Assembly (NCBI GenBank): GCA_041389495.1
Contig: JAWKRT010000002.1
Location: 992,001-1,056,000, forward strand
DNA from: Myxococcota bacterium
GTDB lineage: Bacteria; Myxococcota_A; UBA9160; UBA4427
DNA length: 64,000 nt
Direction of reading: 5' to 3'
Below, one piece after another: positions 25,775 to 33,692 of the stretch. The position numbers and the translations under genes were made by a program. Below the pieces are notes generated by a model. The model did not search any database. It had not been told where the DNA came from and was given only the letters and a program-made list of their open reading frames with translations. Positions within the stretch are counted from its first letter, which is position 1, and each line of letters begins with the position of its first letter.

Positions 25775-26551
25775 TCAGCGTCCGGCGGCCTCGGCGTGCT
25801 CGAGCCAGTCGTCGAGCGACGCGTCCTCCCAGTCTTCGGGGCCGTAGACCGTGCGCGGCAGCGGCGTCATGACGTGCGCGTCGCCGCCCGTCACGTAGCG
25901 CGCCTGCACGGCGTCCCACGCGGTGATGCGATCGTCCGCCTCGCCCTCGTCGCACAGCCCGCGCGTCGCGTCGCGGCACGCCAGGAAGCGGGTGCGCGAG
26001 GCGATGTCCGTGGCCCAGATCATCACGACCTCGTGCTGGTTGCTCGTCACCTCGTAGAGCCCGGTCGGCCGGTGGCCGTAGTCCGCCATCAGGGGCACGC
26101 GTTCGGCGACGACCGCGGCCAGGAACTCGAGCGGCGTGCCGGGGCGGACGGTCAGGATCTCGTTCACGAAGAGCGTGCCGCGAATGCCCTGCGCGGCGAT
26201 CTCCTCGGTCGTCGGGCTCCCGGGGACGCCGGCGCACAGGCGGTCGAAGCCGCCGCTCCGCCACTTCGCCGCCGCGTCCCACCAGTCGCCGTAGAAGGCC
26301 TTGCGCCGCTTCAGGTTCATGCGGTCGACGTTGCGCGCCCAGCCGTGCCAGCCCTTCGAGCCCACGTCCCAGACGTTGATCACCTGCGGCCAGCGCCCGC
26401 CGCCCGCGGCGCAGACGTAGAACGAGCCCTGCAGACCGAACATCTCGGGCATGCGCAGCACCGGGTCCTGCCACAGGTGCTCCATGTAGTCGTACTGGCC
26501 CTGTCCGACGACGTCGACGACTTCGTAGAGGTAGAGGGAGCGCGTGCGCAT
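25775..26551 (-). CDS. NIPSNAP-like protein, probable tandem alpha/beta-barrel
   Basis: A 258-residue protein that looks like two ferredoxin-like halves of the NIPSNAP/dimeric alpha-beta-barrel type. The first half starts L-Y-L-Y-E-V-V near residue 6. The second starts F-V-N-E-I-L-T-V near 127 and contains G-L-Y-E-V-T-S, followed by V-V-M-I-W-A-T-D. It is rich in Trp and aromatics in the first half. There is no signal peptide and no recognised catalytic motif. Relatives usually sit in lipid-catabolism clusters, with no settled activity. TGATAG lies 9 bases before the ATG, overlapping a weak AGGA. It is divergent from the SDR-sulfotransferase operon. Moderate confidence in family only. Confidence 0.65.
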   Translation of the reverse strand: MRTRSLYLYEVVDVVGQGQYDYMEHLWQDPVLRMPEMFGLQGSFYVCAAGGGRWPQVINVWDVGSKGWHGWARNVDRMNLKRRKAFYGDWWDAAAKWRSGGFDRLCAGVPGSPTTEEIAAQGIRGTLFVNEILTVRPGTPLEFLAAVVAERVPLMADYGHRPTGLYEVTSNQHEVVMIWATDIASRTRFLACRDATRGLCDEGEADDRITAWDAVQARYVTGGDAHVMTPLPRTVYGPEDWEDASLDDWLEHAEAAGR

Positions 26552-26560
26552 GCGCGCATC

Positions 26561-26566
26561 CTATCA
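26561..26566 (-). promoter_or_regulatory. -10-like TGATAG before the NIPSNAP-like gene
   Basis: On the minus strand TGATAG is followed by 9 bases and then ATG at 26551, the same geometry as other leaderless-type starts here. An overlapping AGGA could alternatively serve as a ribosome binding site. Confidence 0.35.
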
Positions 26567-26657
26567 GTGTCGCGCGCGCCGAGCGGAGCGAGCGCGCTTG
26601 CGCGGCGCGTGCACCGGATGGGAGGATGGCGCCCGCGCATGCGGTGCGGGAGGTGCG

Positions 26658-27488
26658 ATGGATCTCGGACTCGCCGGGCAGACGGTCGTCGTCACGGGAG
26701 CGAGCGGCGGCATCGGCCGCGGCCTCGTGCAGGCGTTCGCGGCCGAGGGCTGCAACGTCGTGCTCGCGAGCCGCGACGAGGCGAAGTGCGAGGAGGTCGC
26801 GGCGACCTGCGCGTCGTCGCCCGGGCGCACGCTCGTCGTCCGCACCGACGTCACCGACCCCGCGTCGGTCGCCGCGCTCGTCGAGCGCGTGCATCGGGAG
26901 CTCGGCGACGTGCACGTGCTCGTCAACAACGCCGGCGGCGTCGCCTACCCGCGCGCGTGGGAGGAGAAGCCGCGCGACGAGATGGAGTGGGAGCTCGCGC
27001 TCAACGTCTGGGGCGTCGTCCACTGCACGAACGCCGTCGGCGCCGAGATGCTCGCGCGCGGCCGCGGCGCGATCGTGAACGTCACGTCGAACTCGGCGCT
27101 CGAGCCCTCCGCGGGCCACATGGTCGCGAACTACGCCGGCACGAAGGGCTACGTGATGTCGATGTCGAAGGCGCTCGCCTACGAGTGGGGGCCGCGCGGC
27201 GTCCGCATCAACTGCATCTCGCCCGGCTGGATCGTGCCGTGGGAGGAGGATCACGTCGGCGCCGGGAGCTTCTGGCGGAAGTACGGCTACGAGTTCTTCG
27301 GCACGCCGGAGCAGATGGCGGCCGCGGCGGCCGGCGAGGGCGACATGTTCAACGTCCAGGGCCAGCCGATCCGCCGCATCGGGCGGCCCGAGGACATCGC
27401 CGACCTCGCGCTCTTCCTCGCCTCCGATCGCGCGAAGCACCTGACCGGCCAGCTCATCAGCGTGAGCGGCGGGGCGTACATGCCGTGA
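26658..27488 (+). CDS. SDR family oxidoreductase with a long substrate loop
   Basis: A 276-residue short-chain dehydrogenase. T-G-A-S-G-G-I-G is at 13-20, N-N-A-G at 90-93, with catalytic Ser144, Tyr159 and Lys163 (Y-A-G-T-K). After the P-G motif there is an aromatic and acidic insertion at about 200-235 (W-E-E-D-H, then F-W-R-K-Y-G-Y-E-F-F), larger than usual and probably shaping a bulky substrate pocket. The ATG at 26658 has GGGAGG 4 bases upstream. Its stop overlaps the GTG of the sulfotransferase (GTGA), so both are made together with the DUF1214 protein. Confidence 0.9.
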   Translation: MDLGLAGQTVVVTGASGGIGRGLVQAFAAEGCNVVLASRDEAKCEEVAATCASSPGRTLVVRTDVTDPASVAALVERVHRELGDVHVLVNNAGGVAYPRAWEEKPRDEMEWELALNVWGVVHCTNAVGAEMLARGRGAIVNVTSNSALEPSAGHMVANYAGTKGYVMSMSKALAYEWGPRGVRINCISPGWIVPWEEDHVGAGSFWRKYGYEFFGTPEQMAAAAAGEGDMFNVQGQPIRRIGRPEDIADLALFLASDRAKHLTGQLISVSGGAYMP

Positions 27489-28789
27489 GCGCGACCGCGC
27501 ACGGGAGCGAGGGGAACGACGGGAGCCGCGGGAAGTTCGACCTCTCGGGCTCGCACCCCGCATGGCTGCGGCGGGTCAACGCCGTCGGCCGCGCGCTCAC
27601 GGGGAGCGGCGCGCACGGCGCGATGGCCGTCCCGCTCGACGTGGCGTCGCTGCTCGCCGAGGCGCGCGCGAACACGGGCCTCGACGACTTCGGCCCCGAC
27701 GACGGCTGGCGCGAGGGGCTCGAGGTGCTCGCGCAGAGCCTCGACCGCGAAGCCAGGCTCACGCTCGTCGGGCGCCTGCTCGCGCGCGCCGATGTCGTCA
27801 ACGCGCTCGAGACGCGTCTGCAGGTCGAGGACGCCTATCGTCGCGACCCCTCGATCGACGACGAGGAGGTCGCGGCGCCGCTCTTCATCGTCGGCCTCCC
27901 GCGCTCGGGGACGTCGATCCTGCACGAGCTGCTCGCGCAGGATCCGGCGCACCGCGTGCCGCTCTCGTGGGAGGCGCGCCACCCGTGCCCGCCGCCGGAG
28001 GAGGCCACCTACGACACCGACCCGCGCATCGAGCGCTGCGAGGCGTACGTCCAGTTCTGGAACGAGCTCGTGCCGGAGTACCGCACGATGCACGAGATGG
28101 GCGCGCGCATCCCGTGCGAGTGCATCTGGCTCACGATGCCGACCTTCGTGTGCGAGGAGTGGATCGGCCGCCAGCAGTGCCCGGGCTACGCCGCCTGGTA
28201 CATGGGCGCCGACCTCCGGCCTGCCTACGCCTATCATCGCCGTCTGCTGAAGCTCCTCCAGCACCGCTTCCGGCGCGAGCGCTGGATGCTGAAGGCGCCG
28301 TCGCACATGGCGGCGCTCGACGTGCTGCTCGCCGAGTACCCCGACGCGCGCATCCTGATGACGCACCGCGACCCGCTGAAGAGCATGGGGTCGACCGCGA
28401 GCATCCTGTCGGCACTCGCGTGGATGCGCTCCGAAGACGCGGACATCGGCGCCATCCGCGCGGGCTTCGGCGGCGAGGGCATGGCCTACCGCCTCGACGT
28501 CGCGATGCGCGCGCGCGAGGCCGCCGACCCGTCGCGCTTCTTCGACGTCCGCTACCAGGACATGCTGTCGGACCCGTTCGGCACGATCGCGCGTGCCTAC
28601 GCGCACTTCGGCATCCCGTACACGAAGGAGGCCGAGCGCCGGATGCGCGACTACCTCGCCGCGAAGCCGCAGGCGAAGCACGGCGCGCACGCGTACTCGT
28701 TCGACGACCTCGGCCTCGACGTCGCCACCGAGCGCGCGCGCTTCGCGGCCTACCAGGAGCGCTTCGGCGTTCCGTCCGAGGTCGCCTAG
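27485..28789 (+). CDS. Sulfotransferase family protein
   Basis: A 434-residue PAPS-dependent sulfotransferase-like protein. The 5'-phosphosulfate loop G-L-P-R-S-G-T-S is at 137-144 and the 3'-phosphate segment T-H-R-D-P-L-K-S near 297-304, followed by S-M-G-S. An N-terminal helical region of about 130 residues precedes the fold, as in the large bacterial branch often annotated simply as sulfotransferase. Whether these bacterial members actually sulfate lipids is unsettled. It is coupled to the SDR upstream, with the DUF1214 gene 2 bases downstream, an arrangement also known from actinobacterial lipid clusters (established association, role unknown). Cytoplasmic; no signal peptide. Confidence 0.85.
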   Translation: MSATAHGSEGNDGSRGKFDLSGSHPAWLRRVNAVGRALTGSGAHGAMAVPLDVASLLAEARANTGLDDFGPDDGWREGLEVLAQSLDREARLTLVGRLLARADVVNALETRLQVEDAYRRDPSIDDEEVAAPLFIVGLPRSGTSILHELLAQDPAHRVPLSWEARHPCPPPEEATYDTDPRIERCEAYVQFWNELVPEYRTMHEMGARIPCECIWLTMPTFVCEEWIGRQQCPGYAAWYMGADLRPAYAYHRRLLKLLQHRFRRERWMLKAPSHMAALDVLLAEYPDARILMTHRDPLKSMGSTASILSALAWMRSEDADIGAIRAGFGGEGMAYRLDVAMRAREAADPSRFFDVRYQDMLSDPFGTIARAYAHFGIPYTKEAERRMRDYLAAKPQAKHGAHAYSFDDLGLDVATERARFAAYQERFGVPSEVA

Positions 28790-28791
28790 CC

Positions 28792-30114
28792 GTGGCGGGG
28801 GACGCGGGAGCCCCGGGCGACGAGGGCGGCCGGCGCGCGGGCGCCGCGCTCGGCGGCAAGGCGCTCTCGAAGCAGGTGATGGTCGACGGCGTGAAGCTGC
28901 GACCCGAGCGGCGCGGCGACGCCGAGGACGCGCGCCGGCTCGTCGCGGGCGACGCGTGGCGCGACCTGTGCCGCGCGCTCGAGCGCGCGGGCGACGCGCT
29001 GCTCGCGGCGGAGAATCCGGCCGACGAACGGACGCGCGCCGAGGGCTTCCGCTACCTGCTCGGCCTCGCGACGGTCGGCATCCGGCAGGGCTTCGAGCTC
29101 GCCGACCGCGAGCACCCCGTCTTCGTCCGCATCGAGGACCCGTGGGCGAAGTGGGGCGCGGAGAACGCCGACAACCACTACCTGCACGCGCACGTGCGCA
29201 GCGACCGCACCTACCGCATCCGCGGCGAGCGCGGGACGTGCCTCGACTTCCTGATCGAGGTCAAGGAGGGCTTCATGCACCTCGGCGACGTGCGCAACTT
29301 CGCGACGCTCGCCGCGCACGACCTCCGCATCGAGCCCGACGGGAGCTTCGAGATCGTCGCGAGCCGCGAGCGCACGGGCGCGGCCGAGGGCTGCGCCAAC
29401 TGGCTGCCGCTGCACCCCGACGCCGCGCAGATCACGATCCGCGAGTACCTCTACGACTGGTCGCGCGAGGAGCCCGCGCGCTTCACGATCGAGTGCATCG
29501 AGGCCGCCGGGTGCGCGCCCGCGCCGCCCGACGCCGCCGCCACGGCGCGCGTGCTCGACGACGTCGGCCACTTCGTCGAGACGACGACGCGTTTCTGGGC
29601 CGAGTGGGTGCCCGAGCTGCGCGACGCGCACGTGCCGGGCCGGCTCGCGCCCGCGCGCATGTTCGTCGGCGGCGCCGACGACATCCGCTACGGCAACGAC
29701 CTCTACCGGCTCGGCGAGGGCGAGGCGCTCGTGATCGAGACGGCCGTGCCGGACGCGCGCTACTGGCACTACCAGCTCTGCAACGAGTGGTTCGTCACGA
29801 TGGACTACGCGAACCGCCAGACGAGCCTCAACGGCGCGCAGCTGCGCATCGACGGCGATGGGCTCGTGCGCATCGTCGTCGCCCACGAAGACCCGGGCGT
29901 GCCGAACTGGCTCGACACCGGCGGCGCGCGCGAGGGGATGATCCAGTACCGCTACGTGTGGACGAAGGACGCGCCGCAGCCGCGCATCGCGACCGTTCCT
30001 CTCGGCGAGCTGCGCGCGCACCTGCCCGCGGACACGCCGCACGTCCCGCCCGCCGAGCGACGCACGCGCATCGCGGAGCGCCAGCGCGCGATCGCGCGGC
30101 GCATGCGCGTCTAG
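28792..30114 (+). CDS. DUF1214 domain protein
   Basis: A 440-residue soluble protein. The C-terminal part (about 285-400) matches the DUF1214 beta-rich domain: Y-W-H-Y-Q-L near 322-327, W-F-V-T-M-D-Y then N-R-Q-T-S, and V-P-N-W-L-D-T with G-x-x-x-G-M. The N-terminal half has E-D-P-W-A-K-W-G-A-E-N-A-D-N near residues 119-132. No signal peptide. The GTG at 28792 is two bases after the sulfotransferase stop, so it is the last gene of the three-gene unit. Members commonly accompany sulfotransferases; no biochemical role is established. Its stop overlaps the stop of the small exported protein on the other strand by four bases. Confidence 0.8.
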   Translation: MAGDAGAPGDEGGRRAGAALGGKALSKQVMVDGVKLRPERRGDAEDARRLVAGDAWRDLCRALERAGDALLAAENPADERTRAEGFRYLLGLATVGIRQGFELADREHPVFVRIEDPWAKWGAENADNHYLHAHVRSDRTYRIRGERGTCLDFLIEVKEGFMHLGDVRNFATLAAHDLRIEPDGSFEIVASRERTGAAEGCANWLPLHPDAAQITIREYLYDWSREEPARFTIECIEAAGCAPAPPDAAATARVLDDVGHFVETTTRFWAEWVPELRDAHVPGRLAPARMFVGGADDIRYGNDLYRLGEGEALVIETAVPDARYWHYQLCNEWFVTMDYANRQTSLNGAQLRIDGDGLVRIVVAHEDPGVPNWLDTGGAREGMIQYRYVWTKDAPQPRIATVPLGELRAHLPADTPHVPPAERRTRIAERQRAIARRMRV

Positions 30115-30311
30115 CGAGCGAGGAGCTCCGGCGCGGGCGCGTGCAGCAGAGGGGCTTCGCAGGTGGCGACGCTCACGGAATCCGCAACGTCGCGCGCAGG
30201 GGAGTCGCCGCGGGCCTGCGTCGCGGCGACCGCCGCGAGCAGCGCGAGCCACAGGAGCGGCCCGACCCACACCCGCCCGATCCGTCCGAGCCCGCCGCGC
30301 GTCGTCGCCAT
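30111..30311 (-). CDS. Small exported or membrane protein
   Basis: A 66-residue reading frame: basic N-terminus (M-A-T-T-R), hydrophobic stretch at about 14-31, then an A-T-Q-A-R-G possible cleavage region and a short hydrophilic tail with one Cys. GAGGAGG lies about 5 bases before the ATG at 30311, a strong ribosome site that favours a real gene. It is divergent from the ECF sigma operon, and the 208-base gap holds a 14-base inverted repeat. It could be a secreted or single-pass peptide controlled with the sigma factor. No homologue recognised; the frame could also be chance in this GC-rich sequence. Confidence 0.45.
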   Translation of the reverse strand: MATTRGGLGRIGRVWVGPLLWLALLAAVAATQARGDSPARDVADSVSVATCEAPLLHAPAPELLAR

Positions 30312-30395
30312 GCCCGCCTCCTCGCCCCGCCGTCGCGCCCCCGCGCGCCCGCGTCGTCGTCCTCGCATCCGGCGGTTCGACGGGCCGGCGGGCGA

Positions 30396-30460
30396 GAGGG
30401 TTTAGTCGGGTCGATCGCCGCGCGCGGCGCGGCACCGCCCGCGCGGCCGGCTAAACCCTC
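30396..30460. promoter_or_regulatory. Inverted repeat between divergent small gene and ECF sigma operon
   Basis: Arms gagggtttagtcgg (30396-30409) and ccggctaaaccctc (30447-30460) match as reverse complements at 13 of 14 positions, with a 37-base spacer. CTAAACCCTC thus points outward toward each flanking gene. The T/A-rich core stands out in GC-rich DNA. It is either a pair of sigma-specific promoter elements facing both ways or an operator. The rest of the 30312-30519 gap shows only GC-rich sequence and GAGGAG near 30502. Confidence 0.55.
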
Positions 30461-30519
30461 CGTCGATCCCGCCCGTCCAAGCCGCAGCGAGGACGCGCAG
30501 TGAGGAGTGCCCGACCGCC

Positions 30520-31098
30520 TTGTCCACGGACGGCGAACGCGACGACGAAGGCGAGCTCGTGCGGCGCGCCGCGCGCGGCGACGTCGACGCCTACGAGGCG
30601 CTCTACCGCGCGCACGCGGGGCGCGTGTTCGCGCTGTGTCTGCGCATGGCGCGCGATCGCGGCGAGGCGGAGGGGCTCGTGCAGGACGTCTTCGTGCGGG
30701 TCTGGGAGCGGCTCGGCTCGTTCCGCGGCGACGCGGCCTTCGCGACCTGGGTGCACCGCGTGGCGGTGAACGTCGCGATCGAGCACCTGCGCGCGCAGGG
30801 ACGGCTGCGCGACCGCATCGACGCCGAGGCCGACGTCGAGGCCGTCTTCGACGACTCGTTCTTCGCGCGCGCCGGGAGCGACGTCGACCTCGAGCGCGCG
30901 ATCGCGAAGCTGCCGCCGCGCGCGCGGCTCGTGTTCGTGCTGCACGACGTGGAAGGGCACGGGCACCGCGAGATCGCGTCGCGCATGGGCGTCGCGGTGG
31001 GAACGTGCAAGGCGCACCTGCACCGCGCGCGAGGCCTCCTGCGCGCGGCGCTCGGGGGCGAGCCGGCGCCGGTCGCACCGGCGGAGGAGACGGGATGA
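30520..31098 (+). CDS. ECF RNA polymerase sigma factor
   Basis: A 192-residue sigma-70 family factor with only regions 2 and 4. Region 2 (about 20-90) has the V-Q-D-V-F-V-R-V-W core-binding helix and F-A-T-W-V-H-R-V-A-V-N. Region 4 (about 127-180) has L-P-P-R-A-R-L-V-F and an E-I-A-S-R-M-G-V-A-V-G-T-C-K helix-turn-helix. An acidic linker lies between. There is no extra C-terminal domain. The start is TTG at 30520; no in-frame ATG or GTG precedes it and GAGGAG lies about 13 bases upstream. Its stop overlaps the ATG of the next gene (ATGA). It probably controls its own operon through the nearby inverted repeat. Confidence 0.9.
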   Translation: MSTDGERDDEGELVRRAARGDVDAYEALYRAHAGRVFALCLRMARDRGEAEGLVQDVFVRVWERLGSFRGDAAFATWVHRVAVNVAIEHLRAQGRLRDRIDAEADVEAVFDDSFFARAGSDVDLERAIAKLPPRARLVFVLHDVEGHGHREIASRMGVAVGTCKAHLHRARGLLRAALGGEPAPVAPAEETG

Positions 31099-31789
31099 CG
31101 AGTCCGTGGAACCGGTGGTGGCACCGCCTGCGCGGCGACGCGGCGGACGCGGCGGACGGACGCGGCGGACGACGCGGCCGGCGCGGCGGACGACGCCCTC
31201 CGGGCGCGCGCGCGCGCCTGCCGCGCGCGCTCGAGCCCGAGCGCGATCTCTTCCCGGAGATCGCCGCGCGCCTCGAGGCGGCGCGGCGCGAAGCCGCGCG
31301 CGGCGACGGCGCGCGGGCCCGAAGCGCGCGCTTCGCGACGGCGCGCGCGGGGCGCCGCCCGCTCGCGCGACGCGCGCGGGCGGGCTCTCGCGCCCGCTCG
31401 TCGCCGCGGCCGCCGCGCTCGCGCTCGTCGTCGCGACCGCGGGCGTGACCGCCTGGGTGATGCGCCCGCCGTCGATGCCGAGCGCGCCCGACGAGATCGC
31501 CGCGCTCGCGGCGCGCGTGCGCGCGCGCGACGGCGTCGGCGACGTGCACGCGAGCCTCGTCGCCATCCTCGACGCGCGCCGCGATGCGCTTCCGCCCGAC
31601 GTCGTCGCCGCGCTCGAGGAGAACCTGCGCAGCTTCGACCGCGCGGTGGCGGAGATCCACGTCGCGCTCGCGCGACACCCCGGCGAGGCGACGCTCGCCT
31701 TCCTGCTCGCGGAGACGTACCGGCGCGAGGCCGAGCTGCTCGAGCGCCTCGAGTGGTGGACGGGCGACGCCCGGGAGGAGAGGTCATGA
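31095..31789 (+). pseudogene. Membrane anti-sigma-like gene, interrupted by a frameshift
   Basis: The ATG at 31095 overlaps the sigma stop and encodes M-T-S-P-W-N-R-W-W, then a segment with P-E-R-D-L-F-P-E-I-A-A-R typical of proteins encoded beside ECF sigma factors. That frame ends at 31448. The frame -1 to it continues plausibly from about 31370 with a transmembrane helix (V-A-A-A-A-A-L-A-L-V-V-A-T-A) and a helical periplasmic tail, ending in a TGA at 31787-31789 that overlaps the next ATG. Both ends are coupled as one gene would be, so I read a single gene of about 231 residues with one base missing at 31335-31375. Assembly error and true mutation cannot be separated here. The product probably holds the sigma factor at the membrane. 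Confidence 0.65.
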
Positions 31790-32736
31790 CGGCAGCGGTG
31801 CGGGTGCGCGTCGCGGCGGCGCTGCGCGTCGCGTGTGCGGTCGCGTGTGCGGTCGCGTGCGCGGCGGGCGCCGCGCGCGCGGACGACGACCGCGGCGAAC
31901 GCCGCTTCGCGGCGCGGCCCGACGTGTCGGTCGACGTCAGCGCGATCTCGGGGAGCGTCGAGATCCGCGGCTGGGATCGCGACGAGGTGCGCGTGCGCGT
32001 GCGCGGCGCGGGCGCCGACGCGATCGAGATCGAGGCCGGCGGCGGCAGCGAGCCCGCCGACTGGGTGGCGGTGCGCGCGCCCGGGCGTCGGGGGCTGTGG
32101 CTCGGCGGCGGTGTCGACGTCGACGTGCGGCTCGACGTGCCGCGCGCGAGCGAGGTGCGCGCACGCATCGTGAACGGGCCGATCCGCGCGAAGGACGTCG
32201 CCGGCCGGCTCGCGCTGCACGCGGCGAACGGGCGGATCGAGGTCCGCGGCGAGCCGGCGGAGGCGACGCTCGAGACGATGAGCGCGGACATCGAGCTGCG
32301 CGGACGGGGAACGCGCGTCGACGCGCGCTCGGTGAGCGGCGCGGTCGAGCTGCGCGGCGTCGCCGACGAGGTGGTGGTGTCGACCGTGAGCGGCTCGATC
32401 CGCGTCGACGGCGAGGCGCTCGAGCGCGCCGACCTGCGCAGCATGTCGGGCTCGGTCGAGCTCGCGGGCTCGCTCGCGCCCGACGCGCGCGTCGACCTGC
32501 GCAGCTACAGCGGCAGCCTCACGGTCGAGCTCCCGGCGGACGCGTCGGCGCGCTTCGACGTCCAGAGCTTCAGCGGCAGCATCCGCAGCGAGCTCGGCGC
32601 GTCGTCGCGGCCGGACGGCGCGCCCGAGCTCGGCCGGCCCGGTGGCGGCCGGCGCGTCGAGCTCGTGGCGGGCGAGGGCGACGCGCGCGTCGCGATCGAC
32701 ACCTTCAGCGGGAGCGTCCGGATCGAGGCGCGCTAG
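31786..32736 (+). CDS. Exported DUF4097 beta-repeat protein
   Basis: A 316-residue protein with a signal peptide ending at A-A-R-A near residue 33, then a beta-strand repeat protein of the DUF4097/adhesin-like solenoid type. Short units of 18-25 residues each carry a turn such as V-S-A-I-S-G-S-V-E-I, V-S-G-A-V-E-L, V-S-G-S-I-R-V, M-S-G-S-V-E-L, Y-S-G-S-L-T-V, F-S-G-S-I-R-S and F-S-G-S-V-R-I. These would stack as a right-handed beta-helix outside the cytoplasmic membrane. ATG overlaps the stop of the anti-sigma-like gene; GGGAGGAG precedes it. As last gene of the operon it may be the sensor or effector of the envelope response. No enzymatic motif. Confidence 0.85.
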   Translation: MTAAVRVRVAAALRVACAVACAVACAAGAARADDDRGERRFAARPDVSVDVSAISGSVEIRGWDRDEVRVRVRGAGADAIEIEAGGGSEPADWVAVRAPGRRGLWLGGGVDVDVRLDVPRASEVRARIVNGPIRAKDVAGRLALHAANGRIEVRGEPAEATLETMSADIELRGRGTRVDARSVSGAVELRGVADEVVVSTVSGSIRVDGEALERADLRSMSGSVELAGSLAPDARVDLRSYSGSLTVELPADASARFDVQSFSGSIRSELGASSRPDGAPELGRPGGGRRVELVAGEGDARVAIDTFSGSVRIEAR

Positions 32737-32863
32737 CGCGGCCGCCGCTCGGCGGGCTCGGCGCCCGGCTGGGAGGCCCGCCTGCGGGCCCGCCCGGGGC
32801 CCGTCCGTCCGGGCGCGGGTGTCTCGGGGCCGCCGCCCCGTTCGCGCGCGCCGTCCCGCCCGC

Positions 32864-32892
32864 TTGACGGCGGCGCGAACGCAAAATAGGGT
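32864..32892 (+). promoter_or_regulatory. Promoter of the TetR-RND efflux operon
   Basis: TTGACG (32864-32869), 17-base spacer, TAGGGT (32887-32892). It is the best -35 match to TTGACA in the window. The predicted start falls inside the inverted repeat at 32892-32910. The remainder of the 32737-33002 gap shows nothing else recognisable. Confidence 0.6.
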
Positions 32893-32910
32893 TCAAGCGT
32901 TTCGTTTGAA
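32892..32910. promoter_or_regulatory. TetR operator (TTCAAGCG-N3-CGTTTGAA)
   Basis: A 19-base inverted repeat with arms TTCAAGCG and CGTTTGAA, matching at seven of eight positions each side of a 3-base centre. It overlaps the last base of the -10 element and the predicted start, ideal for repression by the TetR protein encoded from 33003. It is one of the few A/T-rich stretches in the region. Confidence 0.7.
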
Positions 32911-33002
32911 GCGCCCCATTTCGACGAGACGCGCCGCGGGCCTCGCCGTCCCCGGCGCGCGCGTCGTCGCGCGGCCACCCGGCGCGCGTCGCGAGCGAGC
33001 CC

Positions 33003-33692
33003 ATGATCGATACGAAGGACCGCATTCTCGATGCGGCCGAGGCCCTCTTCGCGCGCCAGGGCGTCGCCGCGACGTCGCTGCGCAGCGTGACGGCCGAGGC
33101 CGGCGTCAATGGCGCCGCCATCCACTACCACTTCGGGTCGAAGACGGCGCTCGTGCAGGCGCTGATCGAGCGTCGCGTGGCGCCGATCAACGACGAGCGA
33201 CTCGCGCGGCTCGCGGAGCTCGAGGCAGCGGCGGGCGCGGCGCCGGTCGCGGTCGAGGCGCTGCTGCGCGCATTCCTGTCGCCCATGGTGCGCCGCGGCA
33301 GCGAGGGCGGTCGGCCCGGCGAGCCGCGGCTCGCCGGCCTCTTCGCCTGGCTCCACGGCGACGACGACTCGCACGCCGCGGCGATCCGCGCGCGCTTCGA
33401 CGCGGTGAAGCGCCGCTTCGCGAAGGCGCTCGCGCGCGCGACCGGTGGGAGCGACGCCGCGCTCGCGGGCGAGTGGCTCGACGCGGCGATGGGCGCGGCG
33501 CTGCCGCTCCTCGCAGCGGTTCGCGCGCAGCGCGCGCGCGACGTCGACGACCGCTTCGAGCGGCTCGTCGCCTTCCTGGTCGGCGCCGTCGAGGCGGCGA
33601 GCGCGCGCGAGCGCCGGCGGCGCGCACCCGCGCGCGGGCGCGCGTCCGGCGCCGCGCGGCGCGCGGCGCGCGGCGCGGGGGGGCGGGCATGA
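33003..33692 (+). CDS. TetR/AcrR family repressor of the RND operon
   Basis: A 229-residue regulator. HTH domain at about 3-50: K-D-R-I-L-D-A-A-E-A-L-F, then T-S-L-R-S-V-T-A-E-A-G-V-N, then A-A-I-H-Y-H-F-G-S-K-T-A-L-V. This is the AcrR/CerR-like branch, with a DUF1956-type C-terminal domain (M-V-R-R near 98 and a F-A-W-L segment). An Arg/Ala-rich tail ends the chain. The ATG at 33003 has a weak GAGCGAG upstream. The stop overlaps the ATG of the membrane fusion protein (ATGA). The 19-base inverted repeat in its promoter makes autorepression of the whole pump operon likely. Confidence 0.92.
   Translation: MIDTKDRILDAAEALFARQGVAATSLRSVTAEAGVNGAAIHYHFGSKTALVQALIERRVAPINDERLARLAELEAAAGAAPVAVEALLRAFLSPMVRRGSEGGRPGEPRLAGLFAWLHGDDDSHAAAIRARFDAVKRRFAKALARATGGSDAALAGEWLDAAMGAALPLLAAVRAQRARDVDDRFERLVAFLVGAVEAASARERRRRAPARGRASGAARRAARGAGGRA

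Noticed and set aside
31335..31375. Programmed -1 frameshifting in the anti-sigma-like gene
   Set aside because: No X-XXY-YYZ slippery site is visible, and an identical kind of break occurs at 48810-48850, which favours sequence error.
32943..33002. Possible earlier start for the RND repressor
   Set aside because: The HTH domain begins at once after the ATG at 33003, and operator and promoter lie upstream at 32864-32910.
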